Part shown: one piece after another, positions 36,206 through 44,819 of the stretch
How the letters are laid out: each line of letters begins with the position of its first letter
Position numbering within the stretch: the stretch's first letter is position 1
From: Roseomonas sp. KE2513
GTDB lineage: Bacteria; Pseudomonadota; Alphaproteobacteria; Acetobacterales; Acetobacteraceae
DNA: 64,000 nt
Direction of reading: 5' to 3'
Assembly: GCF_016107305.1 (NCBI RefSeq)
Contig: NZ_RCVR01000002.1
Coordinates: 272,957-336,956 of the forward strand
Made by a program: the position numbers and the translations under genes
The notes under the pieces: model-generated
The model's database searches: none
What the model was told of the DNA's origin: nothing
The model's input: only the letters and a program-made list of their open reading frames with translations

Positions 36206-36949
36206 TTGCCGTCGCTTGCGTCTCCAAGATTTCAGTCGCTCCTGCTGACGGCCGGCGAGGCTGCGCGGATCACGCGCGATTACCTCGTTCAATCCAAGCT
36301 GCTGCGGAACTCGCCGGCCTCCCAGATCGGCCGTGACATCAAGCTGCAGGAGGACGCCGCTTCCGAGGCGATGATCCGTGAGTTCCTCGGTCGCCAGCCC
36401 GATCCGCTCCCCGTGCTCGGCGAGGAAGCCGGCTGGGCAGGGCGCGCGGCGGAGGGCGACGAACTTCACTGGGTGATCGACCCGCTCGACGGATCGTTCA
36501 ACTACTTCCGCGGGCTGCCGCTCTATGCGGTTTCCATCGCGCTCTGCGCCGGGCGCCGCGCGGTGCTCGGCGCCATCTACGACCCGGAGCGGGATGAGCT
36601 GTTCACGGGGGGCGCGGGCCTCGGCCTCAGCCTCAACGGGACGATGGTGGTGCAACCCGCCCCGGCCCGGCAGATGCTCGCCACCGGCTTTCCTTCCAAG
36701 GCCGACGTCAACGTCACGCTGTCGCGCCTCGGCACCCTGACGGCGGGCTGGACGAAGATGCGCATGCTCGGCTCGGCCGCTCTCTCCCTCGCCTGGACCG
36801 CGGCTGGCCGGCTCGATGGCTACACCGAGAGCGGCATCATGTGGTGGGACGTGGCGGCGGGCCTCGCCCTCGCCGAGGGCGCCGGCGCGCGAAATATCCT
36901 CTGCGAAGCGCTCGAGGGCGACGCCGTGAACGTCTTGGTGGAGCGCTGA
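36206..36949 (+). CDS. Inositol monophosphatase-family phosphatase
   Basis: This 247-residue protein carries the metal-dependent phosphatase signatures GEEAGW (72-77), IDPLDGSFNYFRGLP (from residue 91) and MWWDVAAGLALAEGAGA near residue 213. The family dephosphorylates inositol phosphate, 3'-phosphoadenosine phosphate or sugar phosphates. In this context a sugar phosphate, or PAP from the sulfotransferase at 44820, are both plausible. The start is TTG 36206 behind an AAAGGGA site; no in-frame ATG precedes the conserved region. It diverges from the hydratase gene with a 91-bp promoter region between them. Confidence 0.85.
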   Translation: MPSLASPRFQSLLLTAGEAARITRDYLVQSKLLRNSPASQIGRDIKLQEDAASEAMIREFLGRQPDPLPVLGEEAGWAGRAAEGDELHWVIDPLDGSFNYFRGLPLYAVSIALCAGRRAVLGAIYDPERDELFTGGAGLGLSLNGTMVVQPAPARQMLATGFPSKADVNVTLSRLGTLTAGWTKMRMLGSAALSLAWTAAGRLDGYTESGIMWWDVAAGLALAEGAGARNILCEALEGDAVNVLVER

Positions 36950-37043
36950 TGCGCCCCTCCATGCCCGCCGCGCCAGGCTTCCCGGCGCCGATTTCCTCCC
37001 CCGCAACCCGCAGCGACGCAAACTAGATCCGGAGTAGGCACAG

Positions 37044-38096
37044 ATGGCCCACAACGTCGGCATCATCGGCTTTGGCAAAATGGGGCAGATCCGCGCTGCA
37101 GCCCTGCGGGAGGATGGCCGGGCGCGCGTGGTGAAGGTTTATGACGTCAACCTTCCCGCCGACACGCCCTACGCGGTTGCCGCCTCGGCGGAGGAGATCA
37201 TCAACGACCCCGAGATCAACATCGTCCTCGTCTGCGCCACAAACGAGGTGAACAAGCCGCTCACCATCGCGGCGCTCCGTGCCCGCAAGCACGTCTTCTG
37301 CGAGAAGCCGCCCGCCTTCAACGCGGACGAGGTGCGCGAGATCATGCAGGCCGAGCGCGAGTCCGGCCGGGTGCTGATGTACGGCTTCAACCACCGCCAC
37401 CATGCGGGCGTGATGAAGATGAAGCAGGTGATCGACAGCGGCGCCTATGGCCGCATGCTGTGGATGCGCGGCCGCTACGGCAAGAGCGTGGACGGCGACT
37501 ACCTGAAGACCTGGCGCGCCGACCGCGAGCGCGCCGGCGGTGGCATCCTGCTCGACCAGGGCATCCACATGCTCGACCTCTTCCTGCACATGACCGGCGC
37601 GCCCTTCGACCAGGTGCACGCCATGGTCTCCAGCCGCTACTGGAAAATTCCGGGCATCGAGGACAATGTCTTCGCCATCATGCGTAGCAGCCAGACGGGC
37701 GTGGAGGTTTCCTTTCATTCCACGATGACGCAGTGGCGCCACCTCTTCTCGCTCGAGGTCTTCCTCGAGCGCGGCTACCTCGTGCTCAACGGGCTGAAGA
37801 CCTCCTCCGGCACCTATGGCGAGGAGGAGCTGACCATCGCCAAGAACCGCGCCACCGCGCCTGCCGCGAACTTCGACAGCGAGGAGCGGATGCACTTCAA
37901 GGTCGACACCTCCTGGGCGAAGGAGGCCGAGCACTTCATGGACGCTGTCTCGCTCGGCATGCCCGTGATCTCCGGTAATTCCCGCCAGGCGCTCGAGGTG
38001 ATGTCGCTCGTGGACTGCATCTACGCCCACGGACACAACGTCGCCCCCAACCTCCACGAGAACCTGCAGATCGTCGGCCACAGCCAGGGCCACTGA
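37044..38096 (+). CDS. Gfo/Idh/MocA-family oxidoreductase
   Basis: This 350-residue protein has the N-terminal Rossmann motif VGIIGFGKMGQIRAAAL, the EKPPAF motif with the conserved Lys (near residue 91) and a C-terminal alpha/beta dimerisation domain with GGGILLDQGIHMLDLFLH, which includes the catalytic His. These NAD(P)-dependent enzymes oxidise or reduce sugar rings, often in nucleotide-sugar pathways. A GGAG site lies before ATG 37044. It follows the IMPase-like gene by 94 bp and precedes a DUF4214 gene by 6 bp, forming an operon that continues into the 1,109-residue glycosyltransferase. Confidence 0.9.
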   Translation: MAHNVGIIGFGKMGQIRAAALREDGRARVVKVYDVNLPADTPYAVAASAEEIINDPEINIVLVCATNEVNKPLTIAALRARKHVFCEKPPAFNADEVREIMQAERESGRVLMYGFNHRHHAGVMKMKQVIDSGAYGRMLWMRGRYGKSVDGDYLKTWRADRERAGGGILLDQGIHMLDLFLHMTGAPFDQVHAMVSSRYWKIPGIEDNVFAIMRSSQTGVEVSFHSTMTQWRHLFSLEVFLERGYLVLNGLKTSSGTYGEEELTIAKNRATAPAANFDSEERMHFKVDTSWAKEAEHFMDAVSLGMPVISGNSRQALEVMSLVDCIYAHGHNVAPNLHENLQIVGHSQGH

Positions 38097-38102
38097 CGCT
38101 TC

Positions 38103-38594
38103 TTGACCGACGATCCCGTCTTCGCGGCCCTACTCTTCCGCAACCGCCTGCGCGGGATCCTCGCGCAGGAGGCGGAACGGGCGTGGCGCGACAGGCAGGG
38201 GGGCCTCGCCCTCGCAGGTCGTCCGGCGGAGCTGGAGCCCGCCTTGCTGCCGGAGATGGAGGCGCTGCCGGGCGGCGCTCTCTTCCGCTCCATTCCCGAG
38301 GGCGAGGGCCCGCAGGAGTGGCGCCTTTACGGCCGTGCCCGCGGGGCGGATTTCGCACCTTTCAGCCTCGACGGCGTCCTTTCCGCCGATGCCGCGCCCG
38401 AGGATCTCGTGACCGGCGGCTTCCGCCTGATCCTGCAGCGTGAGCCCGATCCGGGCGGATTTGCCTTCCACCTGAACGGCCTGCGGGCGGGTCGGCCTGC
38501 GGCCAACATGATGCGAGGCCTGCTCGGCTCGGCCGAGGCCGCGGAGCGCGGCGAGCAGCTCCTCCTGGTCCTCGCGCCCGTGCCGCCGCCCTGA
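38103..38594 (+). CDS. DUF4214-like protein
   Basis: This 163-residue protein begins at TTG 38103, only 6 bp after the oxidoreductase stop. Its C-terminal half (residues 100-150) reads LVTGGFRLILQREPDPGGF, then LNGLRAG and a small-residue helix, matching the DUF4214 pattern of a repeated R-x-P-D-x-x-G segment also seen in the 30015 protein. The N-terminal 95 residues are Glu/Ala/Leu-rich. No signal peptide. Its position between a sugar oxidoreductase and a glycosyltransferase suggests an accessory role; function not established. Confidence 0.65.
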   Translation: MTDDPVFAALLFRNRLRGILAQEAERAWRDRQGGLALAGRPAELEPALLPEMEALPGGALFRSIPEGEGPQEWRLYGRARGADFAPFSLDGVLSADAAPEDLVTGGFRLILQREPDPGGFAFHLNGLRAGRPAANMMRGLLGSAEAAERGEQLLLVLAPVPPP

Positions 38595-38610
38595 GCGCAC
38601 CGCCCCCGCC

Positions 38611-41600
38611 ATGCCCAAGACAACACCGGGAGTCGTGACCTCCCCTCCCCCGCCAGGACTTCGCCTGCTGGCGATCGGCGATGGGCCAGGCGATGCGCGC
38701 GCCCTCGACTTCTGCCTCGCCCTTCCGCCGGGATGGAGCGCCACCCTCTTCTCCCCTCTTCCCGGCACGGAGGGCAGGACGATCATCGAGCACGGCTCCA
38801 TCGTGCGCGAGCTGCGCCAGGGCCTGGAGCCACTCGGCGAACCCCTGCCCCGGCCCCCGCTACAGGGCGATACCCTCCTCCTCGACCTCGCCGCGGCGGC
38901 CGCGCGCAACGCGCCGCTGCGCGCGGAGCTGCGGCGCCTCGCGGGGGACGCGGACCTCGTCCTGCATTTCTCCCCCTGGTCCGCGCGGGCCTGCCGCGGG
39001 CATGGCCGGCCTGAGGTGTATAGCCCGGCGGGCTTCATGCTCGGTGCCGTGCTGGAAGGGCTGCGCGGCCCCGGATTGGAGGCGGCCTGGGCCGAACTAT
39101 GGGCATTGGAGAACGGCCTCGCCCAGCGCGCGGCGCTCCTTCTCTCCCCCAGCCCGCTCGAGGCCAACGTCTTCCGCCTTCTCTACGGCTTGCCGCCCAC
39201 GGCGATGGAAGAGGCAGGCCCCTTCCCGCCCGCCGGGCGCCTGGCGCGTCTCTCGTCCGAGCCGCCGGCACCGCGCACGCCCGTCACGCTCGCCCTGAAC
39301 GACTACCCGCTGCACAACCCGCGCAACGGCGGGGCGGTGCGCAGCCTCGGCCTGCTGGGCGGCCTCTCGCGCGATGTCGTGGCGATCACGCTCGGCCCAC
39401 AGTCGCGCTTCGTGCTTCATGGCGAGGCGCTGCTGGAGGTGTGCCTGCCGCGTCCGGCCGCGCAGCGCCTTCTCGGGCGCAGCCTGCAGCGCATCGCCGA
39501 CGCACCCATCCACGATCTCCTCGGCGCCGCTCATGTGGCTGACATGCCACTGCTCGCCAGACTGCTGGGCGCGCTCGGCCCGCGGCTGGACGCCACCGTC
39601 TTCGAGCATCCCTACATGGCGCCGCTGCTTCCAGCCCTGCGGCGCGCGGCAGGGTCGGTGTCGGTGGTCCTGCACGCCCATAATGTCGAGGGCCCGCTGA
39701 AGGCGGAGCTGCTGGAAGGCCATCCGCTGGCCGCGCTCGCCACCAGCTTCACGGAAGATCTCGAGAGGCAACTCACCGCGGCGGCCAGGCTCGTCATCTG
39801 CTGCAGCGAGGCCGACGCGGAGCATTTCCGCGGAGCGGACCGGGAGGTTCTCGTCGTCCCGCACGACGCCGTGCTCGCGGACGAGCCGCGGGAAGCCGAC
39901 CCGGCCGGTGCGCTTCCCCTGCGCGCCGGCTTCCTCGCCTCGGCGCACGGGCCGAACCGGGCGGCGGCGCGCTTCATCGCGGAGGAGCTGGCGCCCGCTT
40001 TCCCCGAAGTGGTCTTCGAGATCGTCGGCAGCGTCGGCGAAACCCTGTCCGGCACCCTGCCAGCCAACCTCATCCGCCACGGCGTCCTGCCGGACAAGCG
40101 GATGCGAGACGTCCTCGCCACCTGGTCCGTCGCGCTCAATCCCGTCGAGACCGGCGGCGGAGCCAGCGTGAAGCTCGCGCAGTATCTCGCGCTCGGCCTG
40201 CCCAGCATCAGCACGCCGCACGCCGCCCGCGGCTTCGCGGCGTCGGCCGTCGCCGCTGGGCTGGTGGTGCCGCTCGGCAGGTTTCCCGCCGCGCTCCGGC
40301 GGCTGCTCTCCGCCCCCGGCGAGCGCGAGGCCCTTGCCGCGGATGCCCGGCGCCACTGGGCGAGCCCCGCGCGGTGGGCGCCCCTTCAGGCCGCCCGCAC
40401 CGCCGTCGCCGCGCTGGCGGGGGCGCAGACGGTCCCGCGCCCTCCCCGCCGCCTTCTCGCCATCGCGGATGACGGCTCCTCCGAGCGCGCGGCGCGCTTC
40501 GACACCGCGCTGGAAGGATTGCTGCCAGGGTTCAGCGAGGTGGAAATCCTGCGCCCCGCCTCCCCCGCCGCGCCGCCCTCCCCCGAGCGGCTGAGGGTGC
40601 TGGGGCGGGAGGCGGAGACGATCCTCGCCGATTTCGCGCCGCTGCTTCCATCCGATGCGCCGCCGATGCCCTGGACCGGCTTCCTGCCGGCCGAACCGCG
40701 CCGGGCCGGGCGGCAGGCGAGCGCGCGCTTCGGCCTGCTGCTGCCCGCCGGCGCGGCCTGGGTCCAGCTCCGCCTCTCCGCGCCGCGTCCCCTCGCCCTG
40801 CGCCTCCATCTGCGAACCCCCGAGGGCGCGAAGCTCGCCGCCCTGCGCTCCCGCCGCGTTCCGGCCGCGCAGAGCCTGCTGGAACTCGACCTGTCGCGGC
40901 TGACGACTGCCCGCCCGGCGCTGCTGCTGGCCGAGGTGATGGACACCGCGCGCTGGAAGGGGACCGACGAGCTGCGGCTGCTGCAATTCGCCTGCGGGGC
41001 GGCGGCGGGCGGACCGCCGCGCCTCGCCGATCTTCATCGCGATGCCATGGACGCCTATCGCTCCGCCTTCCCGCAGCACTGGCGGGAATCGGCCTGGCGG
41101 GTGGCCGATCGCCGCAGCGCGACGGAGCGCGTCCTCCTCGGAAACGGCCAAACCTTGGCGGAGGCCGCGCTGGCCGAGGCGGGGGGCACCTATGACCACC
41201 TTCTCCTTCCGGCGGAGGCGGCATCCGCGCCCGCCAGGGCCCAAGGCGGGCCGCGCGTGCTCGCGGTCGCCCTCGGCGGCCCCGACATCTTCGGCACCGT
41301 GCCGGAAGCCACCGGCCCTGGTTTGCGGGCGGCCCATGTGGCCGTGGCGGCATTCCCGGGCATGTGGCCTGTCCGCCCCGCCTCCGGCGAGATCCTCCGG
41401 CGCATGCGCGAGATGGAGGAGGAAGCACCGCTGCACCGGATCGCTCGGGGCCGCGCCGCTCTTGGGCTGCGCCAGCCCTACCTGCTCGCGGCCAGCCTTG
41501 ATGGCGCCATGCCCGTGGGCGCCGAGGCCCTGCACGCGCTCACGGCGCCGATCGGGCTCGATCTCGTGCTCGCCGGTGGCGGCAGGGCCCGGCGCCTTCC

Positions 41601-41940
41601 ACCCGAGGGCGAGGCGGTGACTGCTGCGGTGCCGCTCGCCGGCCTGCTCGGCGCGAAAGGGGTTGAGTGCTGCGGCCTCTGGCTGCCAGAGGCCGCGGCG
41701 GACGAGCGCGCGCTGATCGCCCTCGCCTGGCTCACCGGCGTACCCGTGATGGCGGCTTTCACGAACTGGTACGCGCGGCAATCCGTGCAGCAGTCGGTGA
41801 CTGGGCTTCTTCTGCGCCCGCCGCACTGGAACAGCCTGGAGGCGGTGCTGCGGCAGCCGGCGCTGCGCGTGTCCATGGCAAGGGGTGGCGCGGACGCGCT
41901 GCACCGCTGGTTGGAGGCAAGCCGCAGCTGGGCGCTGTGA
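38611..41940 (+). CDS. Large multidomain glycosyltransferase
   Basis: This 1,109-residue protein has at least three parts. Residues 1-215 form a Rossmann-like unit (LRLLAIGDGPGDARALDF). Residues 222-590 are a GT4-type GT-B domain with LNDYPLHNPRNGGAVRSLGL, a VVLHAHNVEGPLKAE segment, the donor-site region VLPDKRMRDVLATWSVALNP, and GGGASVKLAQYLALGLPSIST. The remainder is a beta-rich module (about 690-790) and another Rossmann-like unit beginning PRVLAVALGGPDIFG (about 885-1109). The modular plan resembles the two giant transferases at 50059 and 60790. No membrane span is visible. Sugar specificity is unknown. Confidence 0.8.
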   Translation: MPKTTPGVVTSPPPPGLRLLAIGDGPGDARALDFCLALPPGWSATLFSPLPGTEGRTIIEHGSIVRELRQGLEPLGEPLPRPPLQGDTLLLDLAAAAARNAPLRAELRRLAGDADLVLHFSPWSARACRGHGRPEVYSPAGFMLGAVLEGLRGPGLEAAWAELWALENGLAQRAALLLSPSPLEANVFRLLYGLPPTAMEEAGPFPPAGRLARLSSEPPAPRTPVTLALNDYPLHNPRNGGAVRSLGLLGGLSRDVVAITLGPQSRFVLHGEALLEVCLPRPAAQRLLGRSLQRIADAPIHDLLGAAHVADMPLLARLLGALGPRLDATVFEHPYMAPLLPALRRAAGSVSVVLHAHNVEGPLKAELLEGHPLAALATSFTEDLERQLTAAARLVICCSEADAEHFRGADREVLVVPHDAVLADEPREADPAGALPLRAGFLASAHGPNRAAARFIAEELAPAFPEVVFEIVGSVGETLSGTLPANLIRHGVLPDKRMRDVLATWSVALNPVETGGGASVKLAQYLALGLPSISTPHAARGFAASAVAAGLVVPLGRFPAALRRLLSAPGEREALAADARRHWASPARWAPLQAARTAVAALAGAQTVPRPPRRLLAIADDGSSERAARFDTALEGLLPGFSEVEILRPASPAAPPSPERLRVLGREAETILADFAPLLPSDAPPMPWTGFLPAEPRRAGRQASARFGLLLPAGAAWVQLRLSAPRPLALRLHLRTPEGAKLAALRSRRVPAAQSLLELDLSRLTTARPALLLAEVMDTARWKGTDELRLLQFACGAAAGGPPRLADLHRDAMDAYRSAFPQHWRESAWRVADRRSATERVLLGNGQTLAEAALAEAGGTYDHLLLPAEAASAPARAQGGPRVLAVALGGPDIFGTVPEATGPGLRAAHVAVAAFPGMWPVRPASGEILRRMREMEEEAPLHRIARGRAALGLRQPYLLAASLDGAMPVGAEALHALTAPIGLDLVLAGGGRARRLPPEGEAVTAAVPLAGLLGAKGVECCGLWLPEAAADERALIALAWLTGVPVMAAFTNWYARQSVQQSVTGLLLRPPHWNSLEAVLRQPALRVSMARGGADALHRWLEASRSWAL

Positions 41941-41954
41941 CGCCCGACGCGGGA

Positions 41955-42470
41955 TCAGGCCTCCTCGCCGCCCGCCCCCCAGTTCCAGTGGAAGGTGATG
42001 CGGCGGGCGAAGACGCCGATCTTGCGCTCGTCCCCGCTCTCGCCGGCCTCCGCCGGCGAAACGGGATCCAGCCGCACGAGGGAGAGGCGCAGGTTGCGCG
42101 GTCGGTCCCCGGCCGGCACGAAGCGGAGGACGGCCCGCACGGCCGCGAAGTGGTCGTTCCCGAACAGGACCTCAGTCGAGGGGCCGTCATCGGCCGATAA
42201 CCGCACCCGGGCGGGTCCGCCGATCGCCGTGCCGAAGACACGGCCCTGCAACTCCAGCATCACCACGCCATTGGTGCCCGGCGGCGCCGGGATGATGACC
42301 TCGGCGAAGGCGGCCCTCGACCAGCGGCCCTCCGGCTCGGCCTCATACCAGCCGAACAGATCGACATCCGGCCGGGCGCCTCCGAGGGAGAGGCGCACGG
42401 CATCGGGCGACATCCAGGCTCCGGGCGTTGCCAAGGCGTCTGCTCTGCCAGAAATCTCCATCGTCGGCAC
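41955..42470 (-). CDS. Beta-rich accessory protein related to the GPEP family
   Basis: This 171-residue protein is almost all beta structure. It contains DLFGWYEAEPEGRW, then FAEVIIPAPPG, VMLELQGRVFG and a C-terminal RRITFHWNW. The GWYEAEPEG segment parallels the WxGPEPxA motif of the proteins at 32848 and 46049, suggesting a shared beta-sandwich fold without the helical N-terminus. It converges with the large glycosyltransferase (14 bp between stops). The 237 bp upstream (42471-42707) carry GC-rich inverted repeats but no gene. Function unknown; a carbohydrate-binding accessory role is inferred. Confidence 0.6.
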   Translation of the reverse strand: MPTMEISGRADALATPGAWMSPDAVRLSLGGARPDVDLFGWYEAEPEGRWSRAAFAEVIIPAPPGTNGVVMLELQGRVFGTAIGGPARVRLSADDGPSTEVLFGNDHFAAVRAVLRFVPAGDRPRNLRLSLVRLDPVSPAEAGESGDERKIGVFARRITFHWNWGAGGEEA

Positions 42471-42707
42471 ACAGTTCGTCGCGAGATCGTGAGGAGCAAC
42501 TTGTTGCGCGAAGTGAGGCCGGAGGCAAGGAGAGAAAGCCGGCGCGGTGAGCGGCCCATCCTATCGGCACCGATCAACAGGCCTCTCGGCGGTCCGCACG
42601 CTCCAGTCAGGCGGCGCCTCTCACGACGCCTGCCGCGTAGCGGATAACGTGGAAGGCCCCCCCGCCACGCCGGGAGGGCGGGTGGGAGGCCAGAGGAGAG
42701 GAGGCGA

Positions 42708-44441
42708 TCAGGCCGCCTCGACGCTCGACAACGCAGTCATTGCCTGACGCATGGCAGCCTCGGCCTCCGGCCAAGCGGTGCGGATATCATCCGCCGCCAG
42801 CGTCAGGGCCTCGGGCGAGAGGGCTACGCGCATATGTGCATCGCGCCAGTCGCGCGACTGGTTGCGCTTTGCCAGCGCGTAAACAAGCGCACGGGCGATC
42901 CGCAGCACCATGGCGCGTTCCGCGATCATCATCGCCGTCTTCGTGACCTGCTCCGGATCCAAGTCCGCGGGAGCCAGGTCGGTGAGGCGCTGCGCCAACT
43001 CCGTCGCGGCCGGATAGGTCAGATTGACGTGGAGCTGGTGGGTTTCCGGATAGTAGCCGGCCGCCCGGTGCAAGAGATCACGGTCCGCCAGCTCGGCAGG
43101 GTCGCGCAGGAGAAAGAGGGCCGGCGTGGACTCCAGAACGAGCGGCCGTTCAACAGGCGGCCGTTCGACCAGAGGCCGTTCGACACGAGGGGCATTCGGG
43201 TCCTGCAGCGGGGCCGGGGGCTGGTCCAGCGAGGGCTGGCTGCGGGGCCGCTGCTTCGGCACGCCGAGCTGCTCCAGCATCTGGTGAAGCTCGTTCTCCA
43301 CTTCGGCGGTGTAGGTCGCCGTCGGCGCCGCTTCGGCCAGGATCCTGGCGAGCCAGAGCGGCTGGTTGCGGGCGACAAGGCCTGCGAAGTCGAGCAGGTA
43401 GATCTGTGCCTGCTTGCCGTCGCGATAGCGCAGGAACTCACGATAGGCTTCCGGGAGCACGGGGTAGTCGTCCGGCAGCTCCACGAGGATGCTGATATGC
43501 CGAGCCGCGAAGGCGATGCCGTAGCTCGGCGCATCCCGCCACCAGCCGGCACCCGACTTTACCGCGTAGATCTCGTCCCGGTGCACGAGGCCCGCAATGC
43601 TGTTGGCGCTCTCGGGCCCTGTGCCCTGACTGGCATTGACGTTCGCGCGTGTCGGGTGCGGCGGGTCGTAGGCGTAGTGAATGATGATTCCCTCGGGCGT
43701 CTTCACCTGCTCGTAGTGATCGAGGGCCTGGAGGCGGTCGGCGAGGCTGACGAGCTGGCGCGGGGCGCGCAGGCCAGCGACCCCGGCCTGCAGCACAATC
43801 CGTGCGGAGGGCGGAAAGCGGAAGAAGCGGTTGCAGATGGCATCCACCAGCCAGCGCCAGGAGCTGCGCGGCTGGCCGTTATAGGGGTTCGCAACCGTGT
43901 CCTGCCCGGCCTCGTTGCCGAGCAGCAACACCTCGATCCAGTCGGTGGAGGCGTCGTGCGCCTCGAGCTCGCTTCCGGGGACGGACAGCACCTCCGTCAT
44001 CTCCCCATCCGGCCCCAGGCGCCGCAGGCGGCCGTAGATGCCGTCCACCTTCCCGATCACCACCTCCTGCACCACGCCGTCGCGTGCGGAGCGGTAGCGC
44101 ATGCCGCGCTGGTTCGAGGGCAGCGAGGCGACCTTCGCCCCCATGCCGAAGTTGCGGTCGAGGCCGCTTTCCTTACGGATGGAGGCCGCGATGTCGCACA
44201 TCGCGTAGAGTTCGGCACCGGTCAGCCCGATGCCCCGGTTCCAGAGGGCGAGCTTGGGCACGCCATCGACCATCCGGGCCGAGAACTCGACGACGCGCTC
44301 GCCCTCTGGCACCGCCTGCGTTGCCTCCAGCGCGTTCTGCAGGAGCTCGCGGATCATCATCGTCCGCGGGCAGCGCTCGATCATCGAGGCGACAAGGAAG
44401 TCCTCGTCCCTGACGCGGAGCTTCGTCACTGAGGCACTCAT
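42708..44441 (-). CDS. Hsp90/GHKL-like ATPase of unknown function
   Basis: This 577-residue protein has the Bergerat-fold ATP site: N-box IRELLQNALEA (E32, N36), G1 box LWNRGIGL (68-73) and G2 box NFGMGAKVASLPSNQRG (97-113). The G1 box has Asn68 where Hsp90, GyrB and MutL have Asp. The middle region includes YAYDPPHPTRANVNASQGTG, and residues 395-450 hold a Pro-rich linker with repeated ERPLVERPPVERPLV. The C-terminus is helical. ATG 44441 follows an AAAGGA site. It has no kinase phospho-site and is unlike Hsp90 beyond the ATPase domain. Its presence inside a glycan cluster is unexplained. Confidence 0.75.
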   Translation of the reverse strand: MSASVTKLRVRDEDFLVASMIERCPRTMMIRELLQNALEATQAVPEGERVVEFSARMVDGVPKLALWNRGIGLTGAELYAMCDIAASIRKESGLDRNFGMGAKVASLPSNQRGMRYRSARDGVVQEVVIGKVDGIYGRLRRLGPDGEMTEVLSVPGSELEAHDASTDWIEVLLLGNEAGQDTVANPYNGQPRSSWRWLVDAICNRFFRFPPSARIVLQAGVAGLRAPRQLVSLADRLQALDHYEQVKTPEGIIIHYAYDPPHPTRANVNASQGTGPESANSIAGLVHRDEIYAVKSGAGWWRDAPSYGIAFAARHISILVELPDDYPVLPEAYREFLRYRDGKQAQIYLLDFAGLVARNQPLWLARILAEAAPTATYTAEVENELHQMLEQLGVPKQRPRSQPSLDQPPAPLQDPNAPRVERPLVERPPVERPLVLESTPALFLLRDPAELADRDLLHRAAGYYPETHQLHVNLTYPAATELAQRLTDLAPADLDPEQVTKTAMMIAERAMVLRIARALVYALAKRNQSRDWRDAHMRVALSPEALTLAADDIRTAWPEAEAAMRQAMTALSSVEAA

Positions 44442-44819
44442 CGCAGGTCCTTTCGCGAAGGGCGAAGTCTTCAAATTAACGCGAACGAGAACACAAATAG
44501 CGGAAACATCCGCGACGAGGAAGAGTTTTCCGCCTTTCGCAAGGGAATACTGGTCACCCCAGCCATCCTACCGGGGCGTTTTCACATCCTTTCCGCAACA
44601 ACATCCGCACTGCCGGGTAGCTCGGCCATTTCATTGCGGGGCCGCCCCATTTTCAGCGTGCGCCGTGCCACTTAGCTTTAAGGGGTGCATTTCACCCGCC
44701 GGCACGGTTGCGCCGCGCAGGGACGGAGCGGAGGCGTTGCGTGGCGGAGTTGACGAAGCCGAGATGGCAGGGATGGCGGCTGAGGAGAGGCGGCGGCGGA
44801 TGAGCAACCGCTGAACAGC
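44442..44819. other. Divergent intergenic region
   Basis: This 378-bp gap separates the Hsp90-like gene (minus) from the sulfotransferase-like gene (plus) and is AT-richer than its flanks near 44470-44600, so it probably holds both promoters. A short inverted repeat (GCGGA, 4 bases, TCCGC at 44500-44513) lies in the upstream region of the Hsp90-like gene. I see no gene in it. Confidence 0.4.

Noticed and set aside
39097..41904. 935-codon antisense frame opposite the 38611 glycosyltransferase
   Set aside because: Same GC-bias artefact; the sense strand has recognisable GT4 motifs and the antisense product has none.
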